Assembly: GCA_027622715.1 (NCBI GenBank)
Contig: JAQBYN010000024.1
Location: 1 to 46,166 of the forward strand
Direction of reading: 5' to 3'
DNA from: Pseudomonadota bacterium
GTDB taxonomy: Bacteria; Pseudomonadota; Alphaproteobacteria; SHVP01
DNA length: 46,166 nucleotides
Position 1 is the first letter of the stretch, and each line of letters opens with the position of its first letter. Shown here in pieces: positions 24,345 to 34,195 of this stretch. The notes beneath the pieces were generated by a model, which saw nothing but the letters and a program-made list of their open reading frames with translations, was not told the origin of the DNA and did not search any database. The position numbers were made by a program, and so were the translations under genes.

Positions 24345-25556
24345 TCAGGCGCGTATCAGATCGGGCATCCCGCTGGCCGCGCGGCTACCTGGAAAAACGC
24401 GATCCTCCAAAATGCCTTCGGCGATGCCCAGATGATCACGCAGGACGCCTTTCAGGACCGCACGAATATCAGTGGCCGGGGCCAGGTCGCGTCCTTCGAA
24501 CAGGTGCCGGGTGTCGATGCCCGGCCACGGTGTCGCGATGCGCCCGCCGTTGACGGCACCGCCAAGCAGCAATGCGACGCTGCCGGTACCGTGGTCGGTG
24601 CCCTTAGTCCCGTTGATCGCCGCGGTGCGGCCAAACTCGGTCACAACAACGATGACTGAATCGCGCCATGCCGCGCCCAGACCGTCTTGCAACTGGATCA
24701 GGCCACCGGCGAGGTTGCCGAGCTGGACGGCCAGCGCGCCGGCAGACCCGCCCTGAAAAGCGTGGGTGTCCCAGCCGTCAGTGTCGAGCGCGGCGACCCG
24801 CGGCCCATTGCGGTCGGCCAGTAGTTTTCCGGCCGCGCCGAACGCTTCCCTGAAATAAGCGCCGCCGCCCTGGCCCCGGCCCATGTTGGCCGAATCGCCC
24901 AGCACGTCGGCCTTCATCGCCTTGGACTGCATGGCTTCTGCCAGGGTCTTTGCCAACACCGGGTCCTGCCGGTACATGGTTTCCAGCCGGGCAAGAAAAT
25001 CCGCACCGGCAACCGGCAGTACCTGCGGCGCGTAGGTGGTGTAACGCGCGTCGCCGCGCATGATCAGCGGCACATTCGCGCCGACCGCCAAGCCGATCGG
25101 GACGTCGCCATTGGTCATCGCCGCAATCGCGCGATTCATCCAACCGTCGGCGGTGCTATGCGGCAGGGCGGTACCGTTCTCCAGAACGTTCTGGGCATCG
25201 AAGTGGGAGCGGTCGCGGTAGGGGATGCCAACCGCGTGGGCCACCGCCAACTCACCGCGGCCATACAGCGCATGAAGCGGCGCCAGGGCGGGATGGAGGC
25301 CGAATTGACCGTCGAGGTCGATGACCCCGCCTGTTTCGCCGGGGCCGGGCAGTGCAAGGTCGCCGCGTTGACGCCGGTAGCGCGCCTCGCCGTACGGTGC
25401 GACCGCCGCCAGGCCGTCCATGCCGCCGCGCAGCAGCACAATGACCAGACGCCTGTCGGTCGGCACGGCGCCGAATGCGATGCGCAAACCGGCCGGCGAT
25501 AGCGTCAGCGCAGCGGCCGCCGTCATCCGTTGCAGTGTTTGTCGCCGGGTCAGCAT
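24345..25556 (-). CDS. DUF1501 family protein (exported, sulfatase-like fold)
   Basis: A 403-residue protein. The N-terminus MLTRRQTLQRMTAAAALTLSPAGLRIAFG is a Tat-like signal with paired Arg. The body follows the DUF1501 pattern: RRLVIVLLRGGMDGLAAVAPYGEARY, GVIDLDGQFGLHPALAPLHALYGRGELAVAHAVGIPYRDRSHFDAQNVLENG, ALDTDGWDTH, and VVTEFGRTAAINGTKGTDHGTGSVALLLGG. The late His and Asp residues resemble an alkaline-phosphatase-superfamily metal site. Family function is not established. It is 2 bases downstream of a DUF1800 gene; this pairing recurs in many bacteria. Confidence 0.92.
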   Translation of the reverse strand: MLTRRQTLQRMTAAAALTLSPAGLRIAFGAVPTDRRLVIVLLRGGMDGLAAVAPYGEARYRRQRGDLALPGPGETGGVIDLDGQFGLHPALAPLHALYGRGELAVAHAVGIPYRDRSHFDAQNVLENGTALPHSTADGWMNRAIAAMTNGDVPIGLAVGANVPLIMRGDARYTTYAPQVLPVAGADFLARLETMYRQDPVLAKTLAEAMQSKAMKADVLGDSANMGRGQGGGAYFREAFGAAGKLLADRNGPRVAALDTDGWDTHAFQGGSAGALAVQLGNLAGGLIQLQDGLGAAWRDSVIVVVTEFGRTAAINGTKGTDHGTGSVALLLGGAVNGGRIATPWPGIDTRHLFEGRDLAPATDIRAVLKGVLRDHLGIAEGILEDRVFPGSRAASGMPDLIRA

Positions 25557-25558
25557 GG

Positions 25559-26890
25559 CTATTTCCTCTGAAACTCGGGGCTAGCGAAAACCAGCGCCAC
25601 CGCTTCGGTGCGGCTTTGCGCCTGGGCAACTGTGATCCTGGTATCGTCGGAAAGGACCGGCCCGATGATCGCCTCGGCCCAGTCAACTGGATTGGGCATC
25701 GGTGCGCGGTTGCTGACGGCGCGCAGCCATTCGATGCGGGTCATCAAGGCTTCAGGGCCCAACCAGTCGGCGGTGCGGTCGGACCAACCGGCCGGCGAGG
25801 GCGCAGTGAATGGAAACTGGTTCAATAGCCCAAGAGCGCCGACCACCGCTTTGTCGGGCAGTGTGGAGATATTCAGCGCCCGCAGACTTGAAATGATCAG
25901 ATCGTTGGGCGTCTTGAACTTGGACAAGGGGTCGTTCCACGGTTCTGGCGAGTCGATCAGCGCCAGCGACAGCGCGCGGAGATCGCCGCCGGTGTCGTTG
26001 TACACGCGCGCCAATCGCGCGATCGTGCCCGCGGTGGGTTCGTCGGCGAGGAAGTGCCGCGCGAGTTTTGTCGCGACGAAGCGCGCAGTGGCAGGGTGGG
26101 TGGCGAGGTCGCGCAACGCGTCTTCACCTTCGCGCACGCCGCCACGGCGATAGGTCTTGCCCAGCAGAGTCTTGCCGCCTGGTTCGTGGCCAACCGATCG
26201 AAACAGGAACTTCCCCGGGGTGCCATCCTGGTTGTTTTGTGGCCGGCTCACGCCCCACCCGGTAATCAGTTCGGCCAGCGCGATCACGTCGTCCTGGGTG
26301 TAGCCGCTGCCGACGCCCAGTGTGTGCAGCTCGAGAATCTCTCGCGCGAGATTCTCGTTCAGGCCGACGTCCCGCTGTTGGCCAGCCGCGCTGTTCGGGC
26401 CAAATGAAAATTGGTTGTCCAGGTACATCAACATGACCGGGTGCTGCGACACAGCGACCAGCAGGTCGGCGAACGTGCCAAAGATATTCGGCCGGATCGC
26501 CTCGCGCTCAAAGGCGCCGACAGCGGCCACGATTTGCGGCCGCTTGGCCGACACGGTGAAATGGTTGCTCCAGAAATGCACCATGCGTTCGCGAAACGGC
26601 ACATCGCTGGCGACCGCCGCAACCGTGCGGCGCCCGACCTCGTGAGTCAGAATGGGTCGGGCTACATCTTTGAGATATGCGCCGAACCCTTGGGCGCTGG
26701 ACTGTTGGCGGATCGTCTCGGCCAGCAGCGGTGCCGACCCGTCGAGGTCACCCAATTCACTCGGCACGGTCAAGTCGCCGACCTGAGCCCGCAACCAACC
26801 CACGGGGTCGCGCCCGATCGTCTCCAGGTCGCCGGGACGGGGCCCGTAGCCAAACCGGGTCGCCGCGACATAGGCCTGCTCGGTCGCCAT
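25559..26890 (-). CDS. DUF1800 family protein
   Basis: A 443-residue protein of the DUF1800 family. It has the diagnostic opening AATRFGYGPRPGDLETI, RMVHFWSNHFTVS, HPVMLMYLDNQFSFGPNSAAG, LNENLAREILELHTLGVGSGYTQDDVIALAELITGWGV and ATKLARHFLADEPTAGTIARL, in order. No clear signal peptide is seen, unlike its DUF1501 partner. The two genes are adjacent and cotranscribed. The family is uncharacterised, and nothing else in the sequence suggests a role beyond a secreted or envelope complex. Confidence 0.92.
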   Translation of the reverse strand: MATEQAYVAATRFGYGPRPGDLETIGRDPVGWLRAQVGDLTVPSELGDLDGSAPLLAETIRQQSSAQGFGAYLKDVARPILTHEVGRRTVAAVASDVPFRERMVHFWSNHFTVSAKRPQIVAAVGAFEREAIRPNIFGTFADLLVAVSQHPVMLMYLDNQFSFGPNSAAGQQRDVGLNENLAREILELHTLGVGSGYTQDDVIALAELITGWGVSRPQNNQDGTPGKFLFRSVGHEPGGKTLLGKTYRRGGVREGEDALRDLATHPATARFVATKLARHFLADEPTAGTIARLARVYNDTGGDLRALSLALIDSPEPWNDPLSKFKTPNDLIISSLRALNISTLPDKAVVGALGLLNQFPFTAPSPAGWSDRTADWLGPEALMTRIEWLRAVSNRAPMPNPVDWAEAIIGPVLSDDTRITVAQAQSRTEAVALVFASPEFQRK

Positions 26891-26967
26891 CCTGTCTCCG
26901 TAAGCGTAAATGCGGGAAGTGCCTCTCTAACCTCTACCCACGGGCCGCCGCGCCGGTTTCCGTCGGC

Positions 26968-29307
26968 CTATGCCGCCCTGGCTGCCGCCATCGTGCGCCA
27001 CACCCGCTCGGGCGTGGCCGGCATGTCGATATGCTCGACGCCGAGCGGGGCAAGGGCATCGAGAATCGCGTTCACCACGGCCGGCAGGGCGCCCAGCGTG
27101 CCAGCCTCCCCGGCGCCCTTGGCGCCGAGCGGATTGGTCTGGCACAGGATCTCGTTGTAGCGAAAATCGATGAAGGGCAGATCGTCGGCGCGCGGCATGC
27201 AGTAATCCATGAACGATCCCGACAGCAGCTGGCCGCTTTCGTCGTCATAAACCGCATGCTCGAACAGCGCCTGCCCCATCCCTTGCGCGATGCCGCCGTG
27301 AACTTGACCCGCGACCAGCATCGGGTTGATGACCTTGCCGAAATCGTCGACCACGGTGTAACGGGTGATCGCAACCTGTCCGGTCTCATCGTCTATCTCG
27401 ACCTCGCAGATATGCGCCCCGTTGGGAAAGGTCGGCACCGGGTAGGTAAAGTCGCCGGTCTCATCCAAGCCCGCCGTCACGCCATCGGGCAGGTTGGCTT
27501 TGTCCTTGGCCGCTTTGGCGACGTCCATAATCGAGATCGTCCTATCGGTGCCCGCAATCGTGAACGTGCCGTCCTCGAACTCAAGATCGGATTCAGCGGC
27601 CTCCAGCATATGCGCCGCCACCTTGCGCGCCTTCTGCAAAACCTTGTCTGCCGTCGTCAGGACTGCGTTGCCGCCGATCACCAGGGATCGCGATCCCGCG
27701 GTCCCGCCGCCCTGCGGCAACGCGCGATTGTCGCCCTGGCGAAAATCGATCTTGTCGAATTCAATGCCCAAGGCCTCGTTGACGAACTGGGCAAATGTCG
27801 TGGGATGGCCTTGGCCGGTGCCCAGCGTGCCCATGTCGAGCAAGACCCGCCCGTCGTCTTTAAACGTGATCTTCGCGGTCTCGGTCGGATCGGCGCCCGT
27901 TGCCTCGATGTAGGTGGCGACGCCAAACCCCAACAACTTGCCGCGCGGTGCGGCCGCCGCCCGGCGCGCCGCGACTTCGCTCTGCCCCGCATCGCTCAGT
28001 GCATTGCGCAGGTTGCGCGCGAAGTCGCCCGAATCGTAACTCAAGCCCATCGCCGTGGTGTAGGGCATGTCCTCGGGCCGGATGTAATTGCGGTTGCGCA
28101 AGTCCTCGGCCGACACCTTCAATTCGCGCGCCGCCTTATCGACCAGCCGCTCAATCACGTATGCGGCTTCGGGCCGCCCCGCGCCGCGATAGGCGTCGGT
28201 AACCACAGTGTTGGTGAAAACGCCCGTGACCTGCGCTAACGCCGCAGGGATTCTATAAAGCCCGGGCAACATCCGGCTGTACAGCAGTGTCGGCACCAAC
28301 GGACCAACTTGATTGGCGTAGGCACCAAGGCTCGCCACCGTCTTGACCCGCAAACCTAAGAAGTCGCCGTCCTTGGTCATCGCCAATTCAGCGTGGGTCA
28401 CATGATCGCGCCCGTGCGCGTCGCTGACGAATGATTCGCTGCGGTCGCCATACCACTTCACTGGTCGGGCCAACGCCTTCGCCGCCCATAGCACCAAAAT
28501 TTGCTCGGCGTAGATATAGCCCTTCATGCCGAACCCGCCGCCAACATCATCGGTCAGCACGTGCATGTGTTTTTCGTCGGTTCCCATAATCCCAGCGGCG
28601 ACTTGGCCCAGCTGGAACACGTTCTGGCAGTTGGTGTGCAAGGTGTAGGTGCCGCTAGCCGCATCGTATGCACCAGTCGCGCCGCGCGGCTCCATCGAGG
28701 CGCAAATGACGCGGTTGTTGATCACGTCGATTGTCGTCACATGGTCGGCATTGGCGAAGGCGGCGTCGGTCGCCGCGGCATCGCCCATGGCCCATTCGAA
28801 GCAGGTGTTTTGTGGCGCGTCGGCCCAGATTTGCGTTACGCCCGGGTTTGCCGCGACCGCGGTATCGGTCAACGAGGGCAGTATGTCGTAATCGATGTTC
28901 ACGAGATCCGCGGCGTCATGCGCTTGCTGCAGGCTCTCCGCGACGACCAGCACCACTGGATCGCCGACGTGTTTGACCGCCGCCGTCGCCAGCACCGGCC
29001 GCGGTGGGACATAAGCGGGCGACCCATCGGCCCGCTTGAGTTGCAGGACGCCGACAGTCGGGCTCGGCAGATGCCCGATCCCAGCTTTTTCGGCATCCGT
29101 CCCGATGAACACCCCGATCACCCCCGGGGCAGCCTGGGCGGCGGCCACATCGATCGCACCCAACCGGGCATGGGCGTGGGGCGAGCGGACAACGACGGCA
29201 TAGGCTTGTCCCTCGAATTCGAGGTCGTCGTGAAAGCGGCCTTGGCCAACCAACAGCCGGTCGTCCTCGACCCGCCGTACGCTCTTACCGAACCCGTACT
29301 CCGACAT
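26968..29307 (-). CDS. Xanthine dehydrogenase/CoxL family molybdenum hydroxylase large subunit (paralog A)
   Basis: A 779-residue molybdopterin-binding large subunit. The N-terminal substrate-channel domain opens SVRRVEDDRLLVGQGRF; GGGFGMKG near residue 250 is the first cofactor motif; DAYRGAGRPEAAY is the form-II version of the CoxL active-site loop, not the AYxCSFR of true CO dehydrogenase; the catalytic Glu lies in GAKGAGEAGTLGA near the C-terminus. ATG 29307 has AGGGAG seven bases upstream, and a longer frame to 29337 is less likely. This is the last of three tandem paralogs. No CoxM (FAD) or CoxS (2Fe-2S) gene is adjacent, so partner subunits must come from elsewhere. Substrate is unknown. 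Confidence 0.93.
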   Translation of the reverse strand: MSEYGFGKSVRRVEDDRLLVGQGRFHDDLEFEGQAYAVVVRSPHAHARLGAIDVAAAQAAPGVIGVFIGTDAEKAGIGHLPSPTVGVLQLKRADGSPAYVPPRPVLATAAVKHVGDPVVLVVAESLQQAHDAADLVNIDYDILPSLTDTAVAANPGVTQIWADAPQNTCFEWAMGDAAATDAAFANADHVTTIDVINNRVICASMEPRGATGAYDAASGTYTLHTNCQNVFQLGQVAAGIMGTDEKHMHVLTDDVGGGFGMKGYIYAEQILVLWAAKALARPVKWYGDRSESFVSDAHGRDHVTHAELAMTKDGDFLGLRVKTVASLGAYANQVGPLVPTLLYSRMLPGLYRIPAALAQVTGVFTNTVVTDAYRGAGRPEAAYVIERLVDKAARELKVSAEDLRNRNYIRPEDMPYTTAMGLSYDSGDFARNLRNALSDAGQSEVAARRAAAAPRGKLLGFGVATYIEATGADPTETAKITFKDDGRVLLDMGTLGTGQGHPTTFAQFVNEALGIEFDKIDFRQGDNRALPQGGGTAGSRSLVIGGNAVLTTADKVLQKARKVAAHMLEAAESDLEFEDGTFTIAGTDRTISIMDVAKAAKDKANLPDGVTAGLDETGDFTYPVPTFPNGAHICEVEIDDETGQVAITRYTVVDDFGKVINPMLVAGQVHGGIAQGMGQALFEHAVYDDESGQLLSGSFMDYCMPRADDLPFIDFRYNEILCQTNPLGAKGAGEAGTLGALPAVVNAILDALAPLGVEHIDMPATPERVWRTMAAARAA

Positions 29308-29408
29308 CGCAGCGCTCCCTTTGCCGGTCACATTCACGCGGACCGTTTTTCTTGATCAGGGAGGATAGCGTGGTCGCCGCGCTGCGTCAGCCGAGGGACG
29401 TCGAAATT

Positions 29409-31745
29409 CTACGCAGCTTTAGCGTCGTGAATCGCGCGCCACACCCGCTGTGGGGTCGCCGGCATTTCGATGTGTGTGACCCCGGTGGGGGCCAGCGCAT
29501 CCAAGACGGCGTTGATGACGGCCCCCGTCGCGCCGGTGGTGCCGGCCTCGCCGGCGCCTTTCAGGCCCAACGAGTTGGTGGTGCACGGCACGACGTTCAT
29601 ATCGATCTTGATCGACGGCAGGTTCAGCGCGCGCGGCATGCAGTAATCCATGAACGAGCCGGTGAGAAGTTGCCCCGATTCGGCGTCATAGATCGCATCC
29701 TCGTATAGCGCCTGGCCGATGCCTTGGACGATGCCGCCGTGAATTTGGCCGTGCACGATCATCGGGTTGAGCACGTGGCCGAAGTCGTCGACCACCGTGT
29801 AGTTCTCAATCACAATATCACCTGTATCGGGATCGACCTCGACCTCGACAATGTGACACCCGTTCGGAAAGCTCGACGCCTCGGATTTGTAGGTCGCATC
29901 TTCTTTGAGCCCCGGGGCCATGCCGTCGGGCAGGTTGGCCGGATCGTCCGCTGCCTTGGCCACGTCGCCCAGGCTAAGCGTGCGGTCGGTGCCGGCGATG
30001 GTGAAGGTGCCACCGTCGAATTCGATATCGGCCTCAGCCGCTTCCAGCATGTGCGACGCAATCTTGCGCGCCTTGTCGATCACTTTCTCGACGCCGGCCA
30101 GCACCGCGCCGCCCCCGCTGTAGCCCGAGCGCGATCCACCAGCGCCGCCGCCTTGCGCCAAAATATCGGAATCGCCCTGGTGAACCGTGATGCGGTCATA
30201 GTCCGTCCCCAGTTTGTCGGCGACGATTTGCGCGAAGGTCGTGGCGTGGGCCTGTCCCTGGGTTAGCGATCCCGAATAGGCCATGACCGATCCGTCGGCG
30301 TTCACCTCGATCCGCGCGGTTTCGGGGACGCCGCCCGCGGTCGCTTCGATATAGACCGACATGCCGATGCCCCGCAGCCTGCCGCGTTTGGCCGCTTCGG
30401 CCCGCCGCACCTCGATGCCATCCCAGTCGGCGGCCTTCAGACAGTCGTCCAGGTTTTTGACAAAGTCACCCGAATCGTAGGTCATCCCGGTTGGCCCGCT
30501 ATAGGGCATCTGCGCGGCCGCGATCAGGTTGCGGCGCCGGATTTCGACCGGGCTCAGCTTCATCGCGTGCGCCGCCAGATCGACCAGCCGCTCGATGACA
30601 TAGCTCGCTTCTGGGCGGCCCGCGCCGCGATAAGCGTCGGTAAAGACTTTGTTGGTAATGCTGACCTCGACCTCGGCATAAACCAGTGGCACGCGGTAGA
30701 CCCCGGGCAGCATGCGCACGCTGCCGGCCGACAAAATCATCGGTCCAAAATTGGACGCATAGGCCCCCATCGAGCCCACCGAATGCACCCGTACCGCCAA
30801 GAAATGCCCGTCGCTATCCAGCGCCAGTTCTGCGTCGACCACCAGGTCGCGCCCCTGGGTATCGCTCAGGAACGCCTCGCTGCGGTCCGAATACCATTTC
30901 ACCGCGCGACCCAAGCGTTGTGCGGCGAGCATCACCAACGGTTGCTCCGGATAGGGCATGCCCTTCATCCCGAACGAGCCGCCGACTTCGGGGCAGGTCA
31001 CATGAATGCGGTTTTCCTCGACGCCCAACATCTGCGCGCAAATCGCCCGATTGCGGTACACGCTTTGGGTATTGGTGTGCAGCGTATAGCGGCCGCTCGC
31101 CGCATCGTACTCGCCGATGCAGCCGCGCGGTTCCATCGATGCGGCGATGATGCGCTGGTTGACGTGTTTGAAACGTACCGTCTTATGCGCCGCCGTAAAT
31201 GCGGCCTCGCTCGCCGCCGCATCGCCCATGGTGAACAAAAAGGCGTCGTTGCCGTCGGTCTCGTCCGCATAGATGACCGGCGCGCCCGGCGCCAGCGCCG
31301 CGGCCGTATCGGTCACGCTCGGCAAAACCTCGTAGTCGACAAGAACGGCTTCGGCGGCGTCTTTGGCCTGGGTGCGGGTCTCGGCGATGACGAATGCAAC
31401 GGGGTCGCCGACATGGCGCACATGCGTCCGCACCAGGACATGATGGGTCGGAAAGAACCGTTTCGATCCGTTGCGCCGTTTGAACTCGAACATGGCATCG
31501 ACGGCGCAGGGCAGGGGGCCCACGTCTTCAACGTCGGCGCCGGTGTAAATAGCGAGGACGCCCGGCATCGCCAGGGCGCTACCGGTCTCAATCGACAAGA
31601 CCTTGGCGTTGGCGTGAGGTGAACGCAGGACATACGCGTGGGCTTGGCCGGCAACGTTGATGTCGTCGATATAGTGGCCTTTGCCGATCAACAGCGTGTC
31701 GTCTTCTTTGCGTTTGACCGACTGACCGATCCCGAATTCGCCCAT
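29409..31745 (-). CDS. Xanthine dehydrogenase/CoxL family molybdenum hydroxylase large subunit (paralog B)
   Basis: A 778-residue second copy. It opens MGEFGIGQSVKRKEDDTLLIGKGHYIDD and has GGSFGMKGMPYPEQ, TDAYRGAGRPEASYVIERLVD (form-II loop), the cofactor-binding GQAHATTFAQIVADKLGTDYDRITVHQGDSD segment and catalytic GLKGAGEAGTTGAT. It matches its two neighbours along the full length, with differences around the substrate channel. GAGG is nine bases before ATG 31745. About 100 bases separate it from paralog A and 72 from paralog C, so all three probably form one transcript or were duplicated as complete gene units. Confidence 0.93.
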   Translation of the reverse strand: MGEFGIGQSVKRKEDDTLLIGKGHYIDDINVAGQAHAYVLRSPHANAKVLSIETGSALAMPGVLAIYTGADVEDVGPLPCAVDAMFEFKRRNGSKRFFPTHHVLVRTHVRHVGDPVAFVIAETRTQAKDAAEAVLVDYEVLPSVTDTAAALAPGAPVIYADETDGNDAFLFTMGDAAASEAAFTAAHKTVRFKHVNQRIIAASMEPRGCIGEYDAASGRYTLHTNTQSVYRNRAICAQMLGVEENRIHVTCPEVGGSFGMKGMPYPEQPLVMLAAQRLGRAVKWYSDRSEAFLSDTQGRDLVVDAELALDSDGHFLAVRVHSVGSMGAYASNFGPMILSAGSVRMLPGVYRVPLVYAEVEVSITNKVFTDAYRGAGRPEASYVIERLVDLAAHAMKLSPVEIRRRNLIAAAQMPYSGPTGMTYDSGDFVKNLDDCLKAADWDGIEVRRAEAAKRGRLRGIGMSVYIEATAGGVPETARIEVNADGSVMAYSGSLTQGQAHATTFAQIVADKLGTDYDRITVHQGDSDILAQGGGAGGSRSGYSGGGAVLAGVEKVIDKARKIASHMLEAAEADIEFDGGTFTIAGTDRTLSLGDVAKAADDPANLPDGMAPGLKEDATYKSEASSFPNGCHIVEVEVDPDTGDIVIENYTVVDDFGHVLNPMIVHGQIHGGIVQGIGQALYEDAIYDAESGQLLTGSFMDYCMPRALNLPSIKIDMNVVPCTTNSLGLKGAGEAGTTGATGAVINAVLDALAPTGVTHIEMPATPQRVWRAIHDAKAA

Positions 31746-31817
31746 CGTCGTATTCCTCTATCGTTGACAACGATGTGGCCGCCATGGGGCGGCCACATCC
31801 GTCGCAAAGTAGTCGCG

Positions 31818-34142
31818 TTAGGCGGCTTTGGCGCCGTCCATCAAGCGCCACAGGCGTTCCGGCGTGGCCGGCATTTCGACATGTCGGATGCCCAAATCCT
31901 TGAGCGCATCCACCAGCGCGTTGGTCACGCAGCCCAGTGCACCAACGGTCCCGGCTTCACCGGCCCCCTTGATGCCCATCGGGTTGGTTTTGCACAGCAC
32001 CTCGTTGAACCCGATCTTGAACGACGGGAAGTTGTCGGCGCGCGGCATCGCGTAATCCATGTATGACCCCGTCACCAGCTGGCCCGAGTCGGCATCGTAG
32101 ATGCAATGCTCGAGCAGCACTTGGCCGACGCCCTGGACAATGCCGCCGTGAACTTGGCCCGCGACGAGCAGCGGGTTGATGACCTTGCCGAAGTCGTCGA
32201 TGACTACATAGTTCAAGATCGTCACGTTGCCGGTGTCGCGGTCGACCTCCAATTCGCAGATGTGGCACCCGTTGGGGTAGGTGCCGGAATTGACGTCCGA
32301 ACCGGCGCGGGTGTCGAGCCCGGCGTCGACGCCGTCGGGCAGATTGGCCTGGTCCTTGGCTGCCGTTGCAACCTCGCCAATGGTCAACCGTCGGTCGGTC
32401 CCGACAATGGAGAACACACCGTCACCGAACTCAATGTCGGACTCGGCGGCTTCCAGCATATGCGCGGCAATCTTCTTGCCCTTTTCGATGATCTGCTCGG
32501 AGGCATTCTTGAGCGCTGCGGCGCCCAGCATCATCGACTTAGACCCGCCTGTGCCGCCACCGGTTTTCACTCGGTCGGTATCGCCTTGCACAACCGTGAT
32601 TTTGTCGAATGGCAGGCCCAGCATTTCCTCCAACACCTGCGAATACGATGTCGCGTGGCCCTGGCCGTTGGTCAGCGTGCCGATCAGCACCGTGACGCTG
32701 CCGTCGTCCTCGAAGATCAGTTCGACGTTTTCGTTGGGCCCACCCGCTGCGGCCTCGACATAGCACGCCATGCCGATGCCGCGCAGCTTGCCGGCCTTTG
32801 CCGATCCGGCGCGGCGCGATTCGAAGCCGTTCCAATCGGCCATCTTCATCGCGGCGTCCATATTGGCCGCGAACTCACCCGAATCGTAGTTCGGCCCCAG
32901 CGGCGCCGCGAACGGCAGCTTGCTCGAGGGGATTAGGTTGCGCCGGCGGATCTCGGCCGGGTCGATGCCCATATCGTACCCTGCGCTATCGACCAATCGT
33001 TCGATGATGTGCGATGCCTCAGGCCGACCGGCGCCGCGATAGGCATCGATCGACACCGTATTGGTGAACACACCGATCACGTTCACATAGGCCGCCGGAA
33101 TGTCGTACAGCCCGGTCAGCAAGCCGGTGCCCGCCATCGTCGCCACCATCGGCGCGAAGTTCGACAAATACGCACCCATGGCCGAAATATTCTCGACCTT
33201 TATCGCGAGGAACTTGCCGTCTTTGTCCATCGCCAGTTCGGCATGGGTGACATGATCGCGTCCCTGCGTGTCGGAAACGAATGCTTCGGTGCGCTCGCTG
33301 GTCCATTTGACGGGACGACCGACTTTCTTAGCGACCCACGGCATCAGGCACTGTTCAGGATAGACGAACACTTTCATGCCGAACCCGCCACCGACATCGG
33401 GCGATATCACCCGCACTTGGTCGGCCTCTGCGCCTAACGCGCCGGAGACAATATCGCGCATCATGTGAACGTGCTGGCAGGGCGTGTGCAGCGTATAGCG
33501 TTTGGTCTTGGTGTCGTATTGGCCCAGCGCGCCGCGCGGCTCCATCGAGGCCACGACCACGCGGTTGTTGGTGAGGTCGATCTTGGTGATATGCGCTGCA
33601 CTGGCAAAGGCCGCATCGACCGCCGCGCGGTCGCCCTTCTCCCAATCGAAGACTCGGTTGCCGGGCGCGTCATCCCAGACCAGCGCCTTGCTCGTCAGCG
33701 CGCCCGCCGTATCGGTCACTGAGGGCAGGATGTCATAGTCGACCTCAACAAGATCGGCGGCGTCTTTGGCCTGCTTGGCGGTCTCGGCGACCACGACGGC
33801 GACCGCGTCACCGACGGTTCGCACGCGGTCAAGGGCCAACAAATCGTGTGGTGGTTGCGCCATCTTCGAACCATCGCGTGAGGTTAGAACGGCAAGGCAC
33901 GGGATGCCGCCGATTTTGTCAGCCTTCAGGTCGGCCGCCGTGAAAATGCCCAGAACTCCCGGCGCGGCCTTGGCCGCCGCCGAATCAATGCCGTTGATCT
34001 TGGCATGGGCATGCGGTGAGCGGACGAAATGGGCAAAGGCCTGCCCGTCGAACGTCAAATCGTCGAGATAGCGTCCGCCACCCGTCAGCAGCCGGTTGTC
34101 TTCTTTGCGACGGACCGCTTGGCCCACACCGAATTGACCCAT
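31818..34142 (-). CDS. Xanthine dehydrogenase/CoxL family molybdenum hydroxylase large subunit (paralog C)
   Basis: A 774-residue large subunit and first of the tandem set in transcription order. It opens MGQFGVGQAVRRKEDNRLLTGGGRYLDD and contains GGGFGMKVFVYPEQCL, IDAYRGAGRPEASHIIERLVD (form-II loop), NGQGHATSYSQVLEEMLGLPFDKITVVQGDTD and the catalytic GIKGAGEAGTVGALGCV. Most members of this family are cytoplasmic heterotrimers or heterodimers that hydroxylate aldehydes, purines or N-heterocycles. AAAGG precedes ATG 34142. A candidate promoter with a palindrome lies at 34196-34230. Confidence 0.93.
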   Translation of the reverse strand: MGQFGVGQAVRRKEDNRLLTGGGRYLDDLTFDGQAFAHFVRSPHAHAKINGIDSAAAKAAPGVLGIFTAADLKADKIGGIPCLAVLTSRDGSKMAQPPHDLLALDRVRTVGDAVAVVVAETAKQAKDAADLVEVDYDILPSVTDTAGALTSKALVWDDAPGNRVFDWEKGDRAAVDAAFASAAHITKIDLTNNRVVVASMEPRGALGQYDTKTKRYTLHTPCQHVHMMRDIVSGALGAEADQVRVISPDVGGGFGMKVFVYPEQCLMPWVAKKVGRPVKWTSERTEAFVSDTQGRDHVTHAELAMDKDGKFLAIKVENISAMGAYLSNFAPMVATMAGTGLLTGLYDIPAAYVNVIGVFTNTVSIDAYRGAGRPEASHIIERLVDSAGYDMGIDPAEIRRRNLIPSSKLPFAAPLGPNYDSGEFAANMDAAMKMADWNGFESRRAGSAKAGKLRGIGMACYVEAAAGGPNENVELIFEDDGSVTVLIGTLTNGQGHATSYSQVLEEMLGLPFDKITVVQGDTDRVKTGGGTGGSKSMMLGAAALKNASEQIIEKGKKIAAHMLEAAESDIEFGDGVFSIVGTDRRLTIGEVATAAKDQANLPDGVDAGLDTRAGSDVNSGTYPNGCHICELEVDRDTGNVTILNYVVIDDFGKVINPLLVAGQVHGGIVQGVGQVLLEHCIYDADSGQLVTGSYMDYAMPRADNFPSFKIGFNEVLCKTNPMGIKGAGEAGTVGALGCVTNALVDALKDLGIRHVEMPATPERLWRLMDGAKAA

Positions 34143-34195
34143 GAAATAAGACCTTTCTGATTGGCCGGTGAACCCGGCCTAGTTTCCTCCGCAGG

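Noticed and set aside
26677-28239. A 520-codon plus-strand open frame
   Set aside because: It lies antisense across the DUF1800 and CoxL paralog A genes, is rich in Arg/Ala/Pro from GC-biased codons, and shows no domain.
28501-29355. A 284-codon plus-strand open frame, and a similar one at 30567-31622
   Set aside because: Both are mirror images of conserved CoxL sequence in a fixed antisense frame; the same pattern recurs in all three paralogs, which is expected from codon bias.
26968-34142. True carbon monoxide dehydrogenase
   Set aside because: The active-site loop is AYRGAGR (form II) in all three proteins, not AYxCSFR, and coxMS are absent.
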